DNA of 64,000 nucleotides, taken from SIG565 sp045656145 (lineage in GTDB: Bacteria; Bacillota; Clostridia; Oscillospirales; Acutalibacteraceae). Where the stretch lies: assembly GCA_045656145.1 (NCBI GenBank), contig JAZOQP010000024.1, forward strand, positions 1-64,000. Reading direction: 5' to 3'. The stretch's first letter is position 1. Every line of letters starts with the position of its first letter. The notes under the pieces were generated by a model, which was not told the DNA's origin, did not search any database, and saw only the letters and a list, made by a program, of their open reading frames with translations. Shown here piece by piece: positions 8,601-17,437 of this stretch. The translations under genes and the position numbers were made by a program.

Positions 8601-8635
8601 AGTCTGAAAGTTTTAAAGCTTTCAGACTTTTATTT
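8601..8635. terminator. Bidirectional terminator between converging genes
   Basis: AAAGTCTGAAAG pairs with CTTTCAGACTTT around a short TTTTAAAG loop and is followed by TTATTTTT. It closes the ABC operon on the plus strand and serves the PHP gene on the minus strand. Confidence 0.85.
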
Positions 8636-9436
8636 TTATCTTGCTATATGGAATTTATCGTCCTCGGTTAACTCAAGTCTGTCAATGATATCCTCGAAAA
8701 CCGATTTTGCAATATCCAAAGCATCGGGGTGATGCGCATCGCTTCCGCAATAGAATTTGCAACCGCATTCTTTTGCAATTTTATAGACCTTAAGCACCAT
8801 TTCCGCCTCTTCTTCATTGGCAAACCTTAAAGCACTTGAATTGATTTCAATTCCAATTCCCACTTCCGCAGCCTTTTTAAAGAGCCTTTTAATTCCTCTT
8901 TCGGGGATAAGCTTTAAAACCTCTAAATATTCCGCTCTTGTAGGACCTATCAGGTTACAGGTTATGTGAGCCAAGCCCATCTTATGAAACGGCAAGTCCA
9001 TATTGAGAAGCGCGTCAAAGCGCTCTACCCAGAGTCTTGCCCTGTTCTCATAGGTGTTATCTTCACTGGCTATGGTGAAATTTATAAAATGCAGATGGGT
9101 TGTGGGAACAACAATAAAATCGAACTTTTCGAAGGTTTCTTTTGCTATGCCTAAAGTAAAAAATTTATCCATTTCGGTTTCGCAGCCAAACATAAACTCA
9201 ATTCCCTCTGCCTGCGGCAAGGGTAAAGCCGCCGAAATATGCTCAAAATTTTGCCCGGTATACCAAGAACGCTCGCTTTCAACCTTTTCATCCCAAAAAT
9301 GATCTGTTAGGCATATTGTTTTAAGATTATTCTCTTTTGCATACTCCAAAATTCGCTCCGTTGTTTGCTTTTCATCTCTTGAACACGAAGAAATTTTGGA
9401 ATGAATATGCAAATCATTATCGAATACGTATCTCAT
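8636..9436 (-). CDS. PHP-domain metal-dependent phosphoesterase
   Basis: 266 residues. The PHP metal ligands are visible: DLHIHSK with His10 and His12, LTDHF with Asp45 and His46, then GCETEMD, TTHLHF and the terminal GSDAHHP. This is the family of histidinol phosphatase, the DNA polymerase PHP domain and nucleoside phosphate phosphoesterases. Length matches stand-alone histidinol-phosphatase-like enzymes, but no histidine genes are nearby, so the substrate is open. The ribosome-binding site AGAGGAA precedes the ATG. The gene upstream on the same strand, a ComB-like phosphatase, ends 13 bases before it, so the two probably form a small operon. Confidence 0.88.
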   Translation of the reverse strand: MRYVFDNDLHIHSKISSCSRDEKQTTERILEYAKENNLKTICLTDHFWDEKVESERSWYTGQNFEHISAALPLPQAEGIEFMFGCETEMDKFFTLGIAKETFEKFDFIVVPTTHLHFINFTIASEDNTYENRARLWVERFDALLNMDLPFHKMGLAHITCNLIGPTRAEYLEVLKLIPERGIKRLFKKAAEVGIGIEINSSALRFANEEEAEMVLKVYKIAKECGCKFYCGSDAHHPDALDIAKSVFEDIIDRLELTEDDKFHIAR

Positions 9437-9449
9437 AAATATTTTTCCT

Positions 9450-10139
9450 CTATAGTATAATTTTTTCCATATATGCTAAATCCAAATTTCTGTTTAACCG
9501 CATGGCAAAATCGAATTTATCATATTCTGTGCACATATAAAAATCTTTTTCGGGGAAAACATCGTTTTGTTCTTTATCAAAGAATTTTGCGCCATCGGTT
9601 AATTTTAGATTTTCAATGCCTTTTTTTAGGTCTATTTCGGTGCCGCATAGTATACTCTTGATATACTCAGCGCATAGGGTATCCTCATCGGTCGGGTATT
9701 CGCCCGCATATCCCATACACACCAAGGAAATATCAGTCTCACCGCTCTGCTTTATGTATTTCGCGGTCGCTTTGGCATTCACAAGGCTGGCTCCTAAAAT
9801 TTCTCGAGCATTTTTAGCATTGGCAATGCCTTGAGTTCCTGCACTCGTTGTATGTATAACGGTTTTTCCCTTTAAATCAATATCTGATAACTGAGATGGT
9901 GAGTTGCCTGTATCAAAACCGGGTAAAATTTTGCCATCTCTCTCGCCCGCCAAAATCATATTTGGGTTTTCCCCCTTTAAGCGATAGGCAATTTCGCTAT
10001 CTCCCACGGGAATTATTTTCTCTGCCCCTTTTGAGAAGCAATATGCCTCAACTGAAAAAGCACGGAAAACATCTATAATTATAGTAAGCCCCGTAGCTTT
10101 TTTTGCGCCCTCTATAGCCTGAAAAATTTTAATATCCAT
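9450..10139 (-). CDS. ComB family 2-phosphosulfolactate phosphatase-like protein
   Basis: 229 residues from the ATG at 10139, which has AGAGG upstream. A longer frame reaching into the AraC gene lacks a ribosome-binding site and the family start. ComB features are present: IIDVFRAFSVEAY near the start, AGERDGKILPGFDTGNSP, the TTSAGTQGI motif and CMGYAGEYPTDEDTLCAEYI. ComB in methanogens hydrolyses 2-phosphosulfolactate with Mg2+ during coenzyme M synthesis. Many Firmicutes carry a homologue without the rest of that pathway, and I see no ComA or ComC here. The true substrate is therefore uncertain. Confidence 0.8.
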   Translation of the reverse strand: MDIKIFQAIEGAKKATGLTIIIDVFRAFSVEAYCFSKGAEKIIPVGDSEIAYRLKGENPNMILAGERDGKILPGFDTGNSPSQLSDIDLKGKTVIHTTSAGTQGIANAKNAREILGASLVNAKATAKYIKQSGETDISLVCMGYAGEYPTDEDTLCAEYIKSILCGTEIDLKKGIENLKLTDGAKFFDKEQNDVFPEKDFYMCTEYDKFDFAMRLNRNLDLAYMEKIIL

Positions 10140-10251
10140 TTTTACCTCTGAAAACAATAATAACAGTTCTTTTTTATTATAAAATTTTTTATAAATTAAG
10201 CAAGATACTATATTCTCAATTAATTCCCAAAAATTTGCAATATAATATAAA

Positions 10252-11067
10252 TTATTTCTTTCTATACTGACCGGGGGAGATTCCGTTTGCTGTTTTAAAG
10301 ATTCTGCAAAAGCTTTTGGAATCGGCAAAACCAACTTTTGTGGCGACATCTTCTACCGAATAATTAGAATTTTTGAGAAGAATGCAAGACATTTTTATTC
10401 GATGGCTATTAAGAATGTTGTGGAAGGTATCGCCTGTTATTGTTTTGAAAATTTTGCAAAAATTACTTTTACTGTAACCGCAATTTTTTGCCACTTCTTC
10501 CACCGTTAGCTTGCGCTCATAATTGTTGTAAATAAATTCCAGTGCTTTTTCCACCGCATTTATAAAATTCAACCTTTTGGGGATGTTTGAGCCCCTGTTT
10601 TCTGTGGCAAATTCTTTTAAAATATGCGCCGAAATCTTATAAATGTTGCCCTTGATTAAAAGGCTCGAAAAATCGGATGAATTTTGGCAAAACAATGCTA
10701 CTTCATTGAACAAATTATAAAGTTCCTTGTATCTTTCCTGTTTTAAATCAACTATAGGATTCGGAAATGCCTGATTTTCTATCGGAATGAAATATTCGCC
10801 AAGCATGGTGGGGCCAATTTCCAAAACGACGCAGTTAGATGAAGAATAGTTTTCCGATTCCAAAACCTCATGCGAAATCATTGAGCCGATAATAGCGAGC
10901 TCGCCCGCATGAACGGTATGCTTCTTTCGGTCAATAATCATTTCATAACTGCCCTTTGTGCAGTAAAACAATTCAATTTCTATATGGGTATGGGCAGGGA
11001 ATGCCAATAAGCTTTTTGAAGCGAGGAGATATGGTGGGTCTCCTAAATGAAGATTTTGATAAATCAT
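10252..11067 (-). CDS. AraC family transcriptional regulator
   Basis: 271 residues from the ATG at 11067 behind ACGGAGGTG. The N-terminal half is a cupin-like sugar-sensing domain (PAHTHIEIELFYCTKGSYE, near residues 25-43). The C-terminal hundred residues hold two helix-turn-helix motifs: VEEVAKNCGYSKSNFCKIFK and VEDVATKVGFADSKSFCRIF, ending in GISPGQYRKK. Members usually control carbohydrate genes. It is divergent from the DegT aminotransferase gene, and the 160-base intergenic region contains small inverted repeats (GGGTGTAACCC, GAGGT-CAGGGC-ACCTC) that could be operators. The regulated target is not certain. Confidence 0.92.
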   Translation of the reverse strand: MIYQNLHLGDPPYLLASKSLLAFPAHTHIEIELFYCTKGSYEMIIDRKKHTVHAGELAIIGSMISHEVLESENYSSSNCVVLEIGPTMLGEYFIPIENQAFPNPIVDLKQERYKELYNLFNEVALFCQNSSDFSSLLIKGNIYKISAHILKEFATENRGSNIPKRLNFINAVEKALEFIYNNYERKLTVEEVAKNCGYSKSNFCKIFKTITGDTFHNILNSHRIKMSCILLKNSNYSVEDVATKVGFADSKSFCRIFKTANGISPGQYRKK

Positions 11068-11230
11068 ATTAACACCTCCGTATTTCATTTTACATACTTT
11101 CATTTAAAAAATCAAGATTTTGTGAATTTTTGCGAATTTTTTAAGACATTAAAAGGGTGTAACCCATATTGTTATATGCTATTATGTTAATAGAGGTCAG
11201 GGCACCTCACTATTGCAGGGAGGATTCACT

Positions 11231-12394
11231 ATGTATAGAATTGGACAAGAGGAAATAGATGCAGTTGCAAGAGTTATTAATTCAAGAGAACTTTTCAAAG
11301 CTACTGCAAGCACCTATAAGGAAACCGAGAATCTCGAAAAAGAATTGTGCGAGCTTTTGGATGTTGATTATACCGTTTCGTTAACTTCGGGTACAGCAGC
11401 GCTCACATCTTCACTTATCGGTATGGGTGTTGGCCCCGGAGATGAGGTTATTGTTCCTGCTTATACATATATTGCAACAGCCTTTGCTGTTCTTGCCACA
11501 GGCGCAATTCCCGTAGTTGCAGAAATTGATGAATCATTAATGATGGATGCTAAGGATGTTGAAAAGAAAATCACTAAAAACACCAAGGTGCTTTTACCCG
11601 TTCATATGAAGGGTTATCCTGCTGATATGGATAAAATTATGGCGGTTGCTAAAAAGCATAATTTAATGGTGCTTGAGGATGCTTGCCAGGCTGTAGGCGG
11701 CTCATATAGGGGTAAAAGACTCGGCGCTATCGGCGATGCAGGCGCATTCAGCTTTAACTATTTCAAAAACATCAGCGCGGGCGAAGGCGGCGCTATGTTC
11801 ACAAACAATAGAGAAATTTATGAAAAGGGTAAAATTTATCATGATAGCTCGGCAGTTTCTTTCTTTGGTAACCAAATGAAAGATTTTACAACCGAGGTTT
11901 TCTGCGGTACCGAATTCAGAACAAACGAAATCACTTCGGCAATCTTAAGGGTTCAGTTAACTCGCCTTGAAGGCATTTTAGCCGATTTAAGAAAGAACAA
12001 AAAGCTTCTTATGGATGCCGTTAAGGATTATTATGATTTCATCCCTTCAAACGACCCCGAGGGCGAATGCTCTTCTGCCGTTACCTTTAAATTCTCTTCG
12101 CCCGAAGAAGCAAAAGAGATTTGCTCAAAGGTTAAGGGACTTGGAATTCCTGCAAACGTTGATAAGCACGTTTATTGCTATTGGGATGCTTTGCTTGCTA
12201 AGAATGGCGCAGCACACCCGAGAATGAATCCATATTATATGGAAGAAAACAAGGACGCTCCTTTATTCACAAAAGATTCCTGCAAAAAAAGCATTGAAAT
12301 TTTATCAAGCTGCGCTCACATGGATATCCACCCCGATTGGACTCCTGAATATATAGCAGAAATTGCTAAGAATCTTATTGAAGCCAGAAAATAA
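11231..12394 (+). CDS. DegT/DnrJ/EryC1/StrS family PLP aminotransferase
   Basis: 387 residues from the ATG at 11231, preceded by GGGAGGA. It is a fold-type I PLP enzyme: SGTAA at 53-57 for phosphate binding, EDACQAVGG with Asp150 contacting the pyridine nitrogen, and FSFNYFKNISAGEGG with Lys179 as the Schiff-base lysine. The family transaminates nucleotide-sugar ketones or related keto-sugars. It is a single gene with its own terminator, next to an AraC regulator rather than inside the rhamnose cluster. A role in sugar catabolism or in cell-surface amino-sugar synthesis is equally possible. Confidence 0.9.
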   Translation: MYRIGQEEIDAVARVINSRELFKATASTYKETENLEKELCELLDVDYTVSLTSGTAALTSSLIGMGVGPGDEVIVPAYTYIATAFAVLATGAIPVVAEIDESLMMDAKDVEKKITKNTKVLLPVHMKGYPADMDKIMAVAKKHNLMVLEDACQAVGGSYRGKRLGAIGDAGAFSFNYFKNISAGEGGAMFTNNREIYEKGKIYHDSSAVSFFGNQMKDFTTEVFCGTEFRTNEITSAILRVQLTRLEGILADLRKNKKLLMDAVKDYYDFIPSNDPEGECSSAVTFKFSSPEEAKEICSKVKGLGIPANVDKHVYCYWDALLAKNGAAHPRMNPYYMEENKDAPLFTKDSCKKSIEILSSCAHMDIHPDWTPEYIAEIAKNLIEARK

Positions 12395-12408
12395 TAATTA
12401 AATATAAA

Positions 12409-12440
12409 AAAGCCACATGTGAAACATGTGGCTTTTTTAT
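12409..12440. terminator. Bidirectional terminator between the aminotransferase gene and spoIIID
   Basis: AAAGCCACATGT pairs with ACATGTGGCTTT around GAA and is flanked by A and T runs. Its 3' side touches the stop of spoIIID, so one hairpin ends both converging transcripts. The stem core resembles a parS half site but does not match the parS consensus. Confidence 0.85.
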
Positions 12441-12685
12441 TTACCTTTATACTTTTTTCGGGTGGCTTCGCCTCCGCGAATGTGCCGCTCCTCTTTATTC
12501 TTTTCAAGAACGCAGCGCACCCTTTCATAAAGCTCGGGATTTATCCGCCGAAGCTTTTCCGAAACATCTTTATGCACAGTTGATTTGCTAACTCCGAAAA
12601 CCTTTGCAGCAGCACGCACCGTGCCACCCGTTTCTGCTATGTATTCCCCTAAAATCACCGCTCTATCGCTAAATGGCGTTCTCAT
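12437..12685 (-). CDS. spoIIID: Sporulation transcriptional regulator SpoIIID
   Basis: 82 residues, the short size typical of this family. The helix-turn-helix GGTVRAAAKVFGVSKSTVHK lies at residues 20-39, followed by the conserved DVSEKLRRINPELYERVR and a basic C-terminus (TRKKYKGK) that contributes to DNA binding. SpoIIID acts in the mother cell after engulfment, repressing or activating sigma-E genes and leading to sigma-K. Its presence is strong evidence that this organism forms endospores. A near-perfect sigma-E promoter lies upstream, as expected from Bacillus. It is a single gene between converging and diverging neighbours. Confidence 0.95.
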   Translation of the reverse strand: MRTPFSDRAVILGEYIAETGGTVRAAAKVFGVSKSTVHKDVSEKLRRINPELYERVRCVLEKNKEERHIRGGEATRKKYKGK

Positions 12686-12710
12686 AAAATCAACTCCTAA
12701 ATTATAGTTA

Positions 12711-12739
12711 ATTGTATGAAAAAGCGGCTTTAAATATGC
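12711..12739 (-). promoter_or_regulatory. Predicted sigma-E promoter of spoIIID
   Basis: On the minus strand, GCATATT (12739-12733), 14 bases, then CATACAAT (12718-12711) match the sigma-E consensus KMATATT-N14-CATACAMT at every position. A TAGGAG ribosome-binding site and the spoIIID ATG follow at normal distance. Confidence 0.75.
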
Positions 12740-12772
12740 CTTTATAAATTTAAGTGCCTCTGCAATTTTTTA

Positions 12773-12801
12773 TTGCATTGCAACCATCTTTTTGATATAC
12801 T
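12773..12801 (+). promoter_or_regulatory. Predicted sigma-A promoter of the alpha-galactosidase gene
   Basis: TTGCAT and TATACT are spaced 17 bases apart. The GH36 start codon lies 25 bases further, behind GAAAGGAAGTG. The -35 lies within an AT-rich region with repeated TTGCAT/TGCAA words. Confidence 0.5.
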
Positions 12802-12825
12802 TATTTCTTGAAAGGAAGTGTTTTA

Positions 12826-14904
12826 ATGTCTAAAATACTTAATTCCTATATTTTAGGAGATATGAAGGCAACATATATTTTAAATGATGAAAACAGAGCG
12901 CTTTTTATCATTCTTCCGAACGATATGGAATATGAAGAAAATGATAAAAATATTGATGCTTATAAATATTCGAGTCTTGCCCATATTCATTTGGGCGAGC
13001 ATAACGAGGGCATATATTCTAACTGCTTAAAGCTAAGCGAAACTCTTGATACCTTGAAGTTCAAAAATCAAGATGCAGAAGAGAGCGAAGAATATATAAA
13101 AATTGAAACAACCGAAGAATCCCCTTTAGGATACGGAATTCGCCACACTCTTTTATGGTTTAAAGGGGAAAAAGCGGTTGAAAGTAAAACCGAATTTTAT
13201 AATTTTTCAAATAAAACCTTGACCCTTGAATATTTAACCAGCGTTTCGCTGGATTTATTAAGTCCGTTCGCTGCAGATGATGGCGGAAAAACCACCCTTT
13301 TCCACCGCTTTATTGCGGGCTGGTCAATGGAAGGTCTTTTAAAAAGTGAAACCTTAAATTCGCTTGGTCTTGAAAAGGCCTGGACCCTTTCGGGCGAAAA
13401 CCTTAGGTTTGGAGCAACCGGCTCTCGCCCCGTTAGGCATTACCACCCCATTTGCGCTATAGAAGATACAAAAAGTAATACTGTTTGGGGTGTTTCCCTA
13501 GCGCATAACGCCTCTTGGCAGATGGAACTCACAAGAACCTATTCAAACCTTAATCTTTCTTGCGGACTTGCCGATAGCAACTTTGGCCTTTGGAGCAAGA
13601 GGATAGACAGCGGCGAAGCGTTTTGCTCGCCCACCGCTTATATAACCGTAACAAAAGGCTCGGTTGCTGAAAGTTCAAACCGCCTTTTATCCGCAAGGCA
13701 CCGCTATATAGATAAAAACGGCAAGGATAACGATATGGCAATTGCCTATAATGAATGGGCTACCACCTGGGGCCACCCAACCGAAGAATTTTTGGTAAAA
13801 CTCGCAGATATTCTAAAAAAGGGCAAAACCAAATACTTAATTGTTGATGATGGTTGGTTTTTAAGGGATAAAGGCATTGGCGACTGGGAGGTAAACACTA
13901 AGTCCTTCCCAAACGGAATGAAGCATTTTACCGATGAAATCAGAAAACGCGGTTTAATTCCGGGAATTTGGATGGAATTCGAATGTGCAACCGAGGGTTC
14001 GGAACACTTTAAGGCAGAATATGATGATATGAAGGTGCAAAAAAACGGGCATACAGTAGTCGGTAAGGTTATAAATGGCAGAAGAGAGAGCTTTTTCGAT
14101 TTCAGAAAAGAAAAAGTTCGCGACTATCTCACTAATAAGGTTATTGATTTCTTAAATGATGGCGGTTTTGGTTATATTAAGGTTGATTACAATGCAAGTA
14201 TGGGTATTGGAATTGACGGAAACGACTCGCCCGGAGAAAATCTTCGCGAGCATATGCAAAAGGTCCGCGAATTCTTTATTAAGATGAACAACGAAGTGCC
14301 GGGACTCATTATTGAAAACTGCGCTTCGGGCGGTTGCCGATTAGAGCCGAGCATGATGGATATAACCCAAATTTCTTCGGGCAGCGATGCCCACGAAGGT
14401 TATGAAGGGCCCGTTATCCTCGCTAACCTTCATTACATTGCTCCGCCAAGGCAGTCATCTGTTTGGTGCACTCTAAAGCCCGATTATGATAAAACTCGTT
14501 TCACTCATATTATTTCGGGTGGCTTTTTGGGTAGACTTTGTTGGTCGGGCGATTTCCCGAGCCTTAAAAAAGAGCAAATGAATATGGTTTACGCCGCCGA
14601 AGATTTCTACTGCGAGGTTGCCGATATAATTAAAAAAGGAAACAGTTATATTTATCGCACGGATGAGTGCAGTTTTTCCAACCCAACAGGCACTCAGGCC
14701 GTTATTCGCTTTAGCGAAGACGGACAAAAAGCACTTCTTGTTACCCATTCATTTGAAGATGCAAAGAAATTAAGCTTTAATATTCCAAGCGGATTTAAAA
14801 TTATCAAATCTCTTTATAATTTGAATGCTGAAATAGATAATGAAAAAATCATTATCTCCCCCGAAAATGACTTTGAGGGAAATGTTTATTTACTTGCAAA
14901 ATAG
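12826..14904 (+). CDS. GH36 alpha-galactosidase
   Basis: 692 residues from the ATG at 12826 (AAAGGAAGTG upstream). An earlier in-frame ATG lacks a ribosome-binding site. It has an N-terminal beta-sandwich domain, then a TIM barrel with VDDGWF near residue 341, IPGIWMEFE near 379, the nucleophile region YIKVDYN with Asp454, and the acid/base region SGSDAHEG with Asp521. These are the clan GH-D signatures. The enzyme removes terminal alpha-galactose from oligosaccharides such as raffinose or melibiose. There is no signal peptide, so it acts in the cytoplasm on imported sugars. No transporter is adjacent. It is monocistronic with its own promoter and terminator. Confidence 0.88.
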   Translation: MSKILNSYILGDMKATYILNDENRALFIILPNDMEYEENDKNIDAYKYSSLAHIHLGEHNEGIYSNCLKLSETLDTLKFKNQDAEESEEYIKIETTEESPLGYGIRHTLLWFKGEKAVESKTEFYNFSNKTLTLEYLTSVSLDLLSPFAADDGGKTTLFHRFIAGWSMEGLLKSETLNSLGLEKAWTLSGENLRFGATGSRPVRHYHPICAIEDTKSNTVWGVSLAHNASWQMELTRTYSNLNLSCGLADSNFGLWSKRIDSGEAFCSPTAYITVTKGSVAESSNRLLSARHRYIDKNGKDNDMAIAYNEWATTWGHPTEEFLVKLADILKKGKTKYLIVDDGWFLRDKGIGDWEVNTKSFPNGMKHFTDEIRKRGLIPGIWMEFECATEGSEHFKAEYDDMKVQKNGHTVVGKVINGRRESFFDFRKEKVRDYLTNKVIDFLNDGGFGYIKVDYNASMGIGIDGNDSPGENLREHMQKVREFFIKMNNEVPGLIIENCASGGCRLEPSMMDITQISSGSDAHEGYEGPVILANLHYIAPPRQSSVWCTLKPDYDKTRFTHIISGGFLGRLCWSGDFPSLKKEQMNMVYAAEDFYCEVADIIKKGNSYIYRTDECSFSNPTGTQAVIRFSEDGQKALLVTHSFEDAKKLSFNIPSGFKIIKSLYNLNAEIDNEKIIISPENDFEGNVYLLAK

Positions 14905-14906
14905 AA

Positions 14907-14937
14907 AAAAGAGTGATGGTTTCCCATCACTCTTTTA
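14907..14937. terminator. Bidirectional terminator after the alpha-galactosidase gene
   Basis: AAAAGAGTGATGG pairs with CCATCACTCTTTT around a TTT loop. The end of rfbD overlaps its 3' arm, so it ends both converging transcripts. Confidence 0.85.
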
Positions 14938-15841
14938 TTATTTCCTTCAAATAGCGTCCGAGCGCGTTTTTCCAATCAGGAAGAGGCTCAAAACCCATTT
15001 TTATTAGTTTTGATTTATCAAGTCGGCTATTAAAGGGGCGCGCCGCGGCCGAAACGCCGTATTCGGCGGTGGTAACGGGGTTAACCTTTGCGTCATAACC
15101 TGCCGTTTTGAAAATTTCACAGGCAAAATCATACCAAGAAATATATCCGCCCTCATTGGTGGCGTGATAAAAACCATACTTTTCGCTTTCTACCATATCA
15201 ACAAGCAGTCGGGAAAGGTCGAGCGTATAGGTTGGGGTGCCTATTTGGTCATTAACCACACGAAGCTCGGGGAATTTCTTGCCAACATTCAGCATTGTTT
15301 TAATGAAATTGCTGCCGTTTATTCCAAACACCCAAGCAATTCGCACAATGAAATATTTTTCTAGCGTTTCGCTAACCGCCTTTTCGCCATAAAGCTTGCT
15401 CTCGCCATAAACATTAAGCGGAGCAAAATCCTTGCTGTCGGCATCCCATGGCACTTCGCCCTTGCCGCTAAAAACATAATCGGTGCTGATATAAATCATT
15501 TTGGCATCGATTTTTTTTGCCGCTTTAGCTATATTCTCGGTACCCTTAACATTTACTGCCCACACCTTTTGCCTGTTTTCCTCCGCCTCTGCGGCATCAA
15601 CAGCCGTCCAAGCGGCGCAATGGATTATGGCATCGGGGCGAATTTCAGAAATTGCCGAGGTAACCGCCTCTTCATTTGTTATATCAAGGCTTATATATGG
15701 CATATTTTCGGCAGCAGTTCCCTTGATTCCACTATAAATCTCGGAAATATCGGAACCTACCGCTTCAATACCGCGGCTATCAAGTTCACACAAAACATCG
15801 TGCCCTAATTGGCCGCCAACTCCGGTTACAAATACCTTCAT
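14927..15841 (-). CDS. rfbD: dTDP-4-dehydrorhamnose reductase
   Basis: 304 residues, the usual length. The NAD(P)-binding motif GVGGQLG is at residues 7-13, YISTDYVFSG follows, and the catalytic YGESKLYGEK (YxxxK) lies near 150. It performs the last step of dTDP-L-rhamnose synthesis, reducing dTDP-4-keto-L-rhamnose. It is the last gene of the four-gene set rfbA-rfbC-rfbB-rfbD transcribed on this strand. Its stop codon lies inside the converging terminator. The final residues are encoded in the stem, a compact arrangement. Confidence 0.95.
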   Translation of the reverse strand: MKVFVTGVGGQLGHDVLCELDSRGIEAVGSDISEIYSGIKGTAAENMPYISLDITNEEAVTSAISEIRPDAIIHCAAWTAVDAAEAEENRQKVWAVNVKGTENIAKAAKKIDAKMIYISTDYVFSGKGEVPWDADSKDFAPLNVYGESKLYGEKAVSETLEKYFIVRIAWVFGINGSNFIKTMLNVGKKFPELRVVNDQIGTPTYTLDLSRLLVDMVESEKYGFYHATNEGGYISWYDFACEIFKTAGYDAKVNPVTTAEYGVSAAARPFNSRLDKSKLIKMGFEPLPDWKNALGRYLKEIIKE

Positions 15842-15849
15842 TTTTTCTC

Positions 15850-16869
15850 CTATCTACCCGAATACATTTTATCATAATAATCGCGGTACTCGCCCGAAAT
15901 AATGGTTTCCCACCATTCCTTATTGTCCAAATACCACTGAATAGTCTTCTTTATGCCATCCTTAAACATAGTTTCGGGCAACCAACCAAGCTCGTTATGG
16001 ATTTTGGTTGGATCTATGGCGTAACGCATATCGTGTCCCTTTCGGTCGCCAACATGTGTAATAAGGCTCTCGGGTTTGCCGAGTTCCTTACAAATTATCT
16101 TAACTATATCAATATTAGCCATTTCGTTATGGCCGCCAATGTTATAAACTTCGCCCACTCTGCCCTTGTGGATAATTAAATCAATTGCTTTGCAGTGATC
16201 CTCAACATAAAGCCAATCTCGAACGTTAAGTCCCTCTCCATAAACCGGAAGCGGTTTATCGGCAAGAGCATTTGCTATCATTAGCGGAATTAATTTTTCG
16301 GGAAAATGGTAAGGACCATAATTATTAGAGCAGCGGCTGATGGTTACGGGCAAACCATAGGTGCGGTAATACGCCATAACGAGCAAATCAGCGCCCGCTT
16401 TTGAGGATGAATAGGGGCTAGAAGTGTGAATCGGGGTTTCTTCGGTAAAGAAAAGGTCGGGACGGTCAAGCGGTAAATCCCCATAAACCTCATCGGTTGA
16501 AACCTGATGATAGCGCTTAACCGAGAACTTTCTCGCGGCATCCATTAAAACTTGTGTTCCTAAAATGTTTGTTTTAAGGAAGATTTCAGGGTCCTCAATA
16601 GAACGGTCAACATGGCTTTCTGCCGCAAAATTTACAACGATATCCGGTTTCTCCTCTTCAAAAAGGGCAAAAACCGCCTCTCTATCGCATATATCGACCT
16701 TAACAAAGCGGAAATTCGGGTTTGACATAACCGATTCAAGAGTGGAAAGGTTGCCAGCATAGGTTAACTTATCAAGGCAAACAATTCTATAATCGGGATA
16801 CTTCCCAAGCATGTGGAAAACAAAGTTACTTCCTATAAATCCGGCGCCGCCGGTAACGATAATTGTCAT
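15850..16869 (-). CDS. rfbB: dTDP-glucose 4,6-dehydratase
   Basis: 339 residues. It is an extended short-chain dehydrogenase with TGGAGFIGSNF at residues 6-16, the catalytic TDE at 125-127, and YSSSK with Tyr153 and Lys157. It converts dTDP-D-glucose to dTDP-4-keto-6-deoxy-D-glucose. GGAGAAAAGG lies before the ATG. It is third in the rfb operon, 8 bases upstream of rfbD. Confidence 0.96.
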   Translation of the reverse strand: MTIIVTGGAGFIGSNFVFHMLGKYPDYRIVCLDKLTYAGNLSTLESVMSNPNFRFVKVDICDREAVFALFEEEKPDIVVNFAAESHVDRSIEDPEIFLKTNILGTQVLMDAARKFSVKRYHQVSTDEVYGDLPLDRPDLFFTEETPIHTSSPYSSSKAGADLLVMAYYRTYGLPVTISRCSNNYGPYHFPEKLIPLMIANALADKPLPVYGEGLNVRDWLYVEDHCKAIDLIIHKGRVGEVYNIGGHNEMANIDIVKIICKELGKPESLITHVGDRKGHDMRYAIDPTKIHNELGWLPETMFKDGIKKTIQWYLDNKEWWETIISGEYRDYYDKMYSGR

Positions 16870-16881
16870 TCCTTTTCTCCT

Positions 16882-17427
16882 TTAATAAACAAAATTGCAA
16901 TCGCTTTCACTTAGAAGCGGTGCATTTAAATCTTTTTCGGATAGAATCGGGTCGGTAACACCCCATTCAACGCCGATTTCTGCATCATCGAAGCGAACCG
17001 AACGATCGCATTCCTTAGAATAAAGGTTATCAACCTTATAACAGAATGTTACATTATCGGTAAGGGTTAAAAATCCATGCGCAAAACCGCGCGGAATGAA
17101 AAACTGCCGCTTGTTCTCAGCGCTCATCTTAACCGCAACCCATTTTTTATAGGTTGGCGAGCCCTTGCGCAAATCAACCGCAACATCAAGCACGGCTCCG
17201 CTTACAACGCGAACAATTTTCGCCTGAGCCATGGGGGCCTGCTGAAAATGAAGACCGCGAAGGGTGCCTTTTTTTGCAGTAAAACTTTCATTATCCTGGC
17301 AAGGCACAAATCCTAGCTCCTTATATTTATGTTCCGACCAGGTTTCAAAAAAATAACCACGGTGGTCACCGAAAACATCGGGTTCAATAATCTTAACCTC
17401 AGGAATTTCTGTTGCTATAATCTTCAT
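16882..17427 (-). CDS. rfbC: dTDP-4-dehydrorhamnose 3,5-epimerase
   Basis: 181 residues, cupin fold. GTLRGLHFQ holds the catalytic His60, FAHGFLTL is the second conserved block, and CYKVDNLYSKE carries the active-site tyrosine. It epimerises the 4-keto sugar made by RfbB at C3 and C5. AGGGGTG precedes the ATG. It is second in the rfb operon, with 10- and 12-base gaps on either side. Confidence 0.96.
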   Translation of the reverse strand: MKIIATEIPEVKIIEPDVFGDHRGYFFETWSEHKYKELGFVPCQDNESFTAKKGTLRGLHFQQAPMAQAKIVRVVSGAVLDVAVDLRKGSPTYKKWVAVKMSAENKRQFFIPRGFAHGFLTLTDNVTFCYKVDNLYSKECDRSVRFDDAEIGVEWGVTDPILSEKDLNAPLLSESDCNFVY

Positions 17428-17437
17428 AATTTCACCC

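Noticed and set aside
12409..12440. Possible third parS (CACATGTGAAACATGTG)
   Set aside because: The centre is not the CACGTG core of parS and the symmetry is that of a terminator stem between converging genes.
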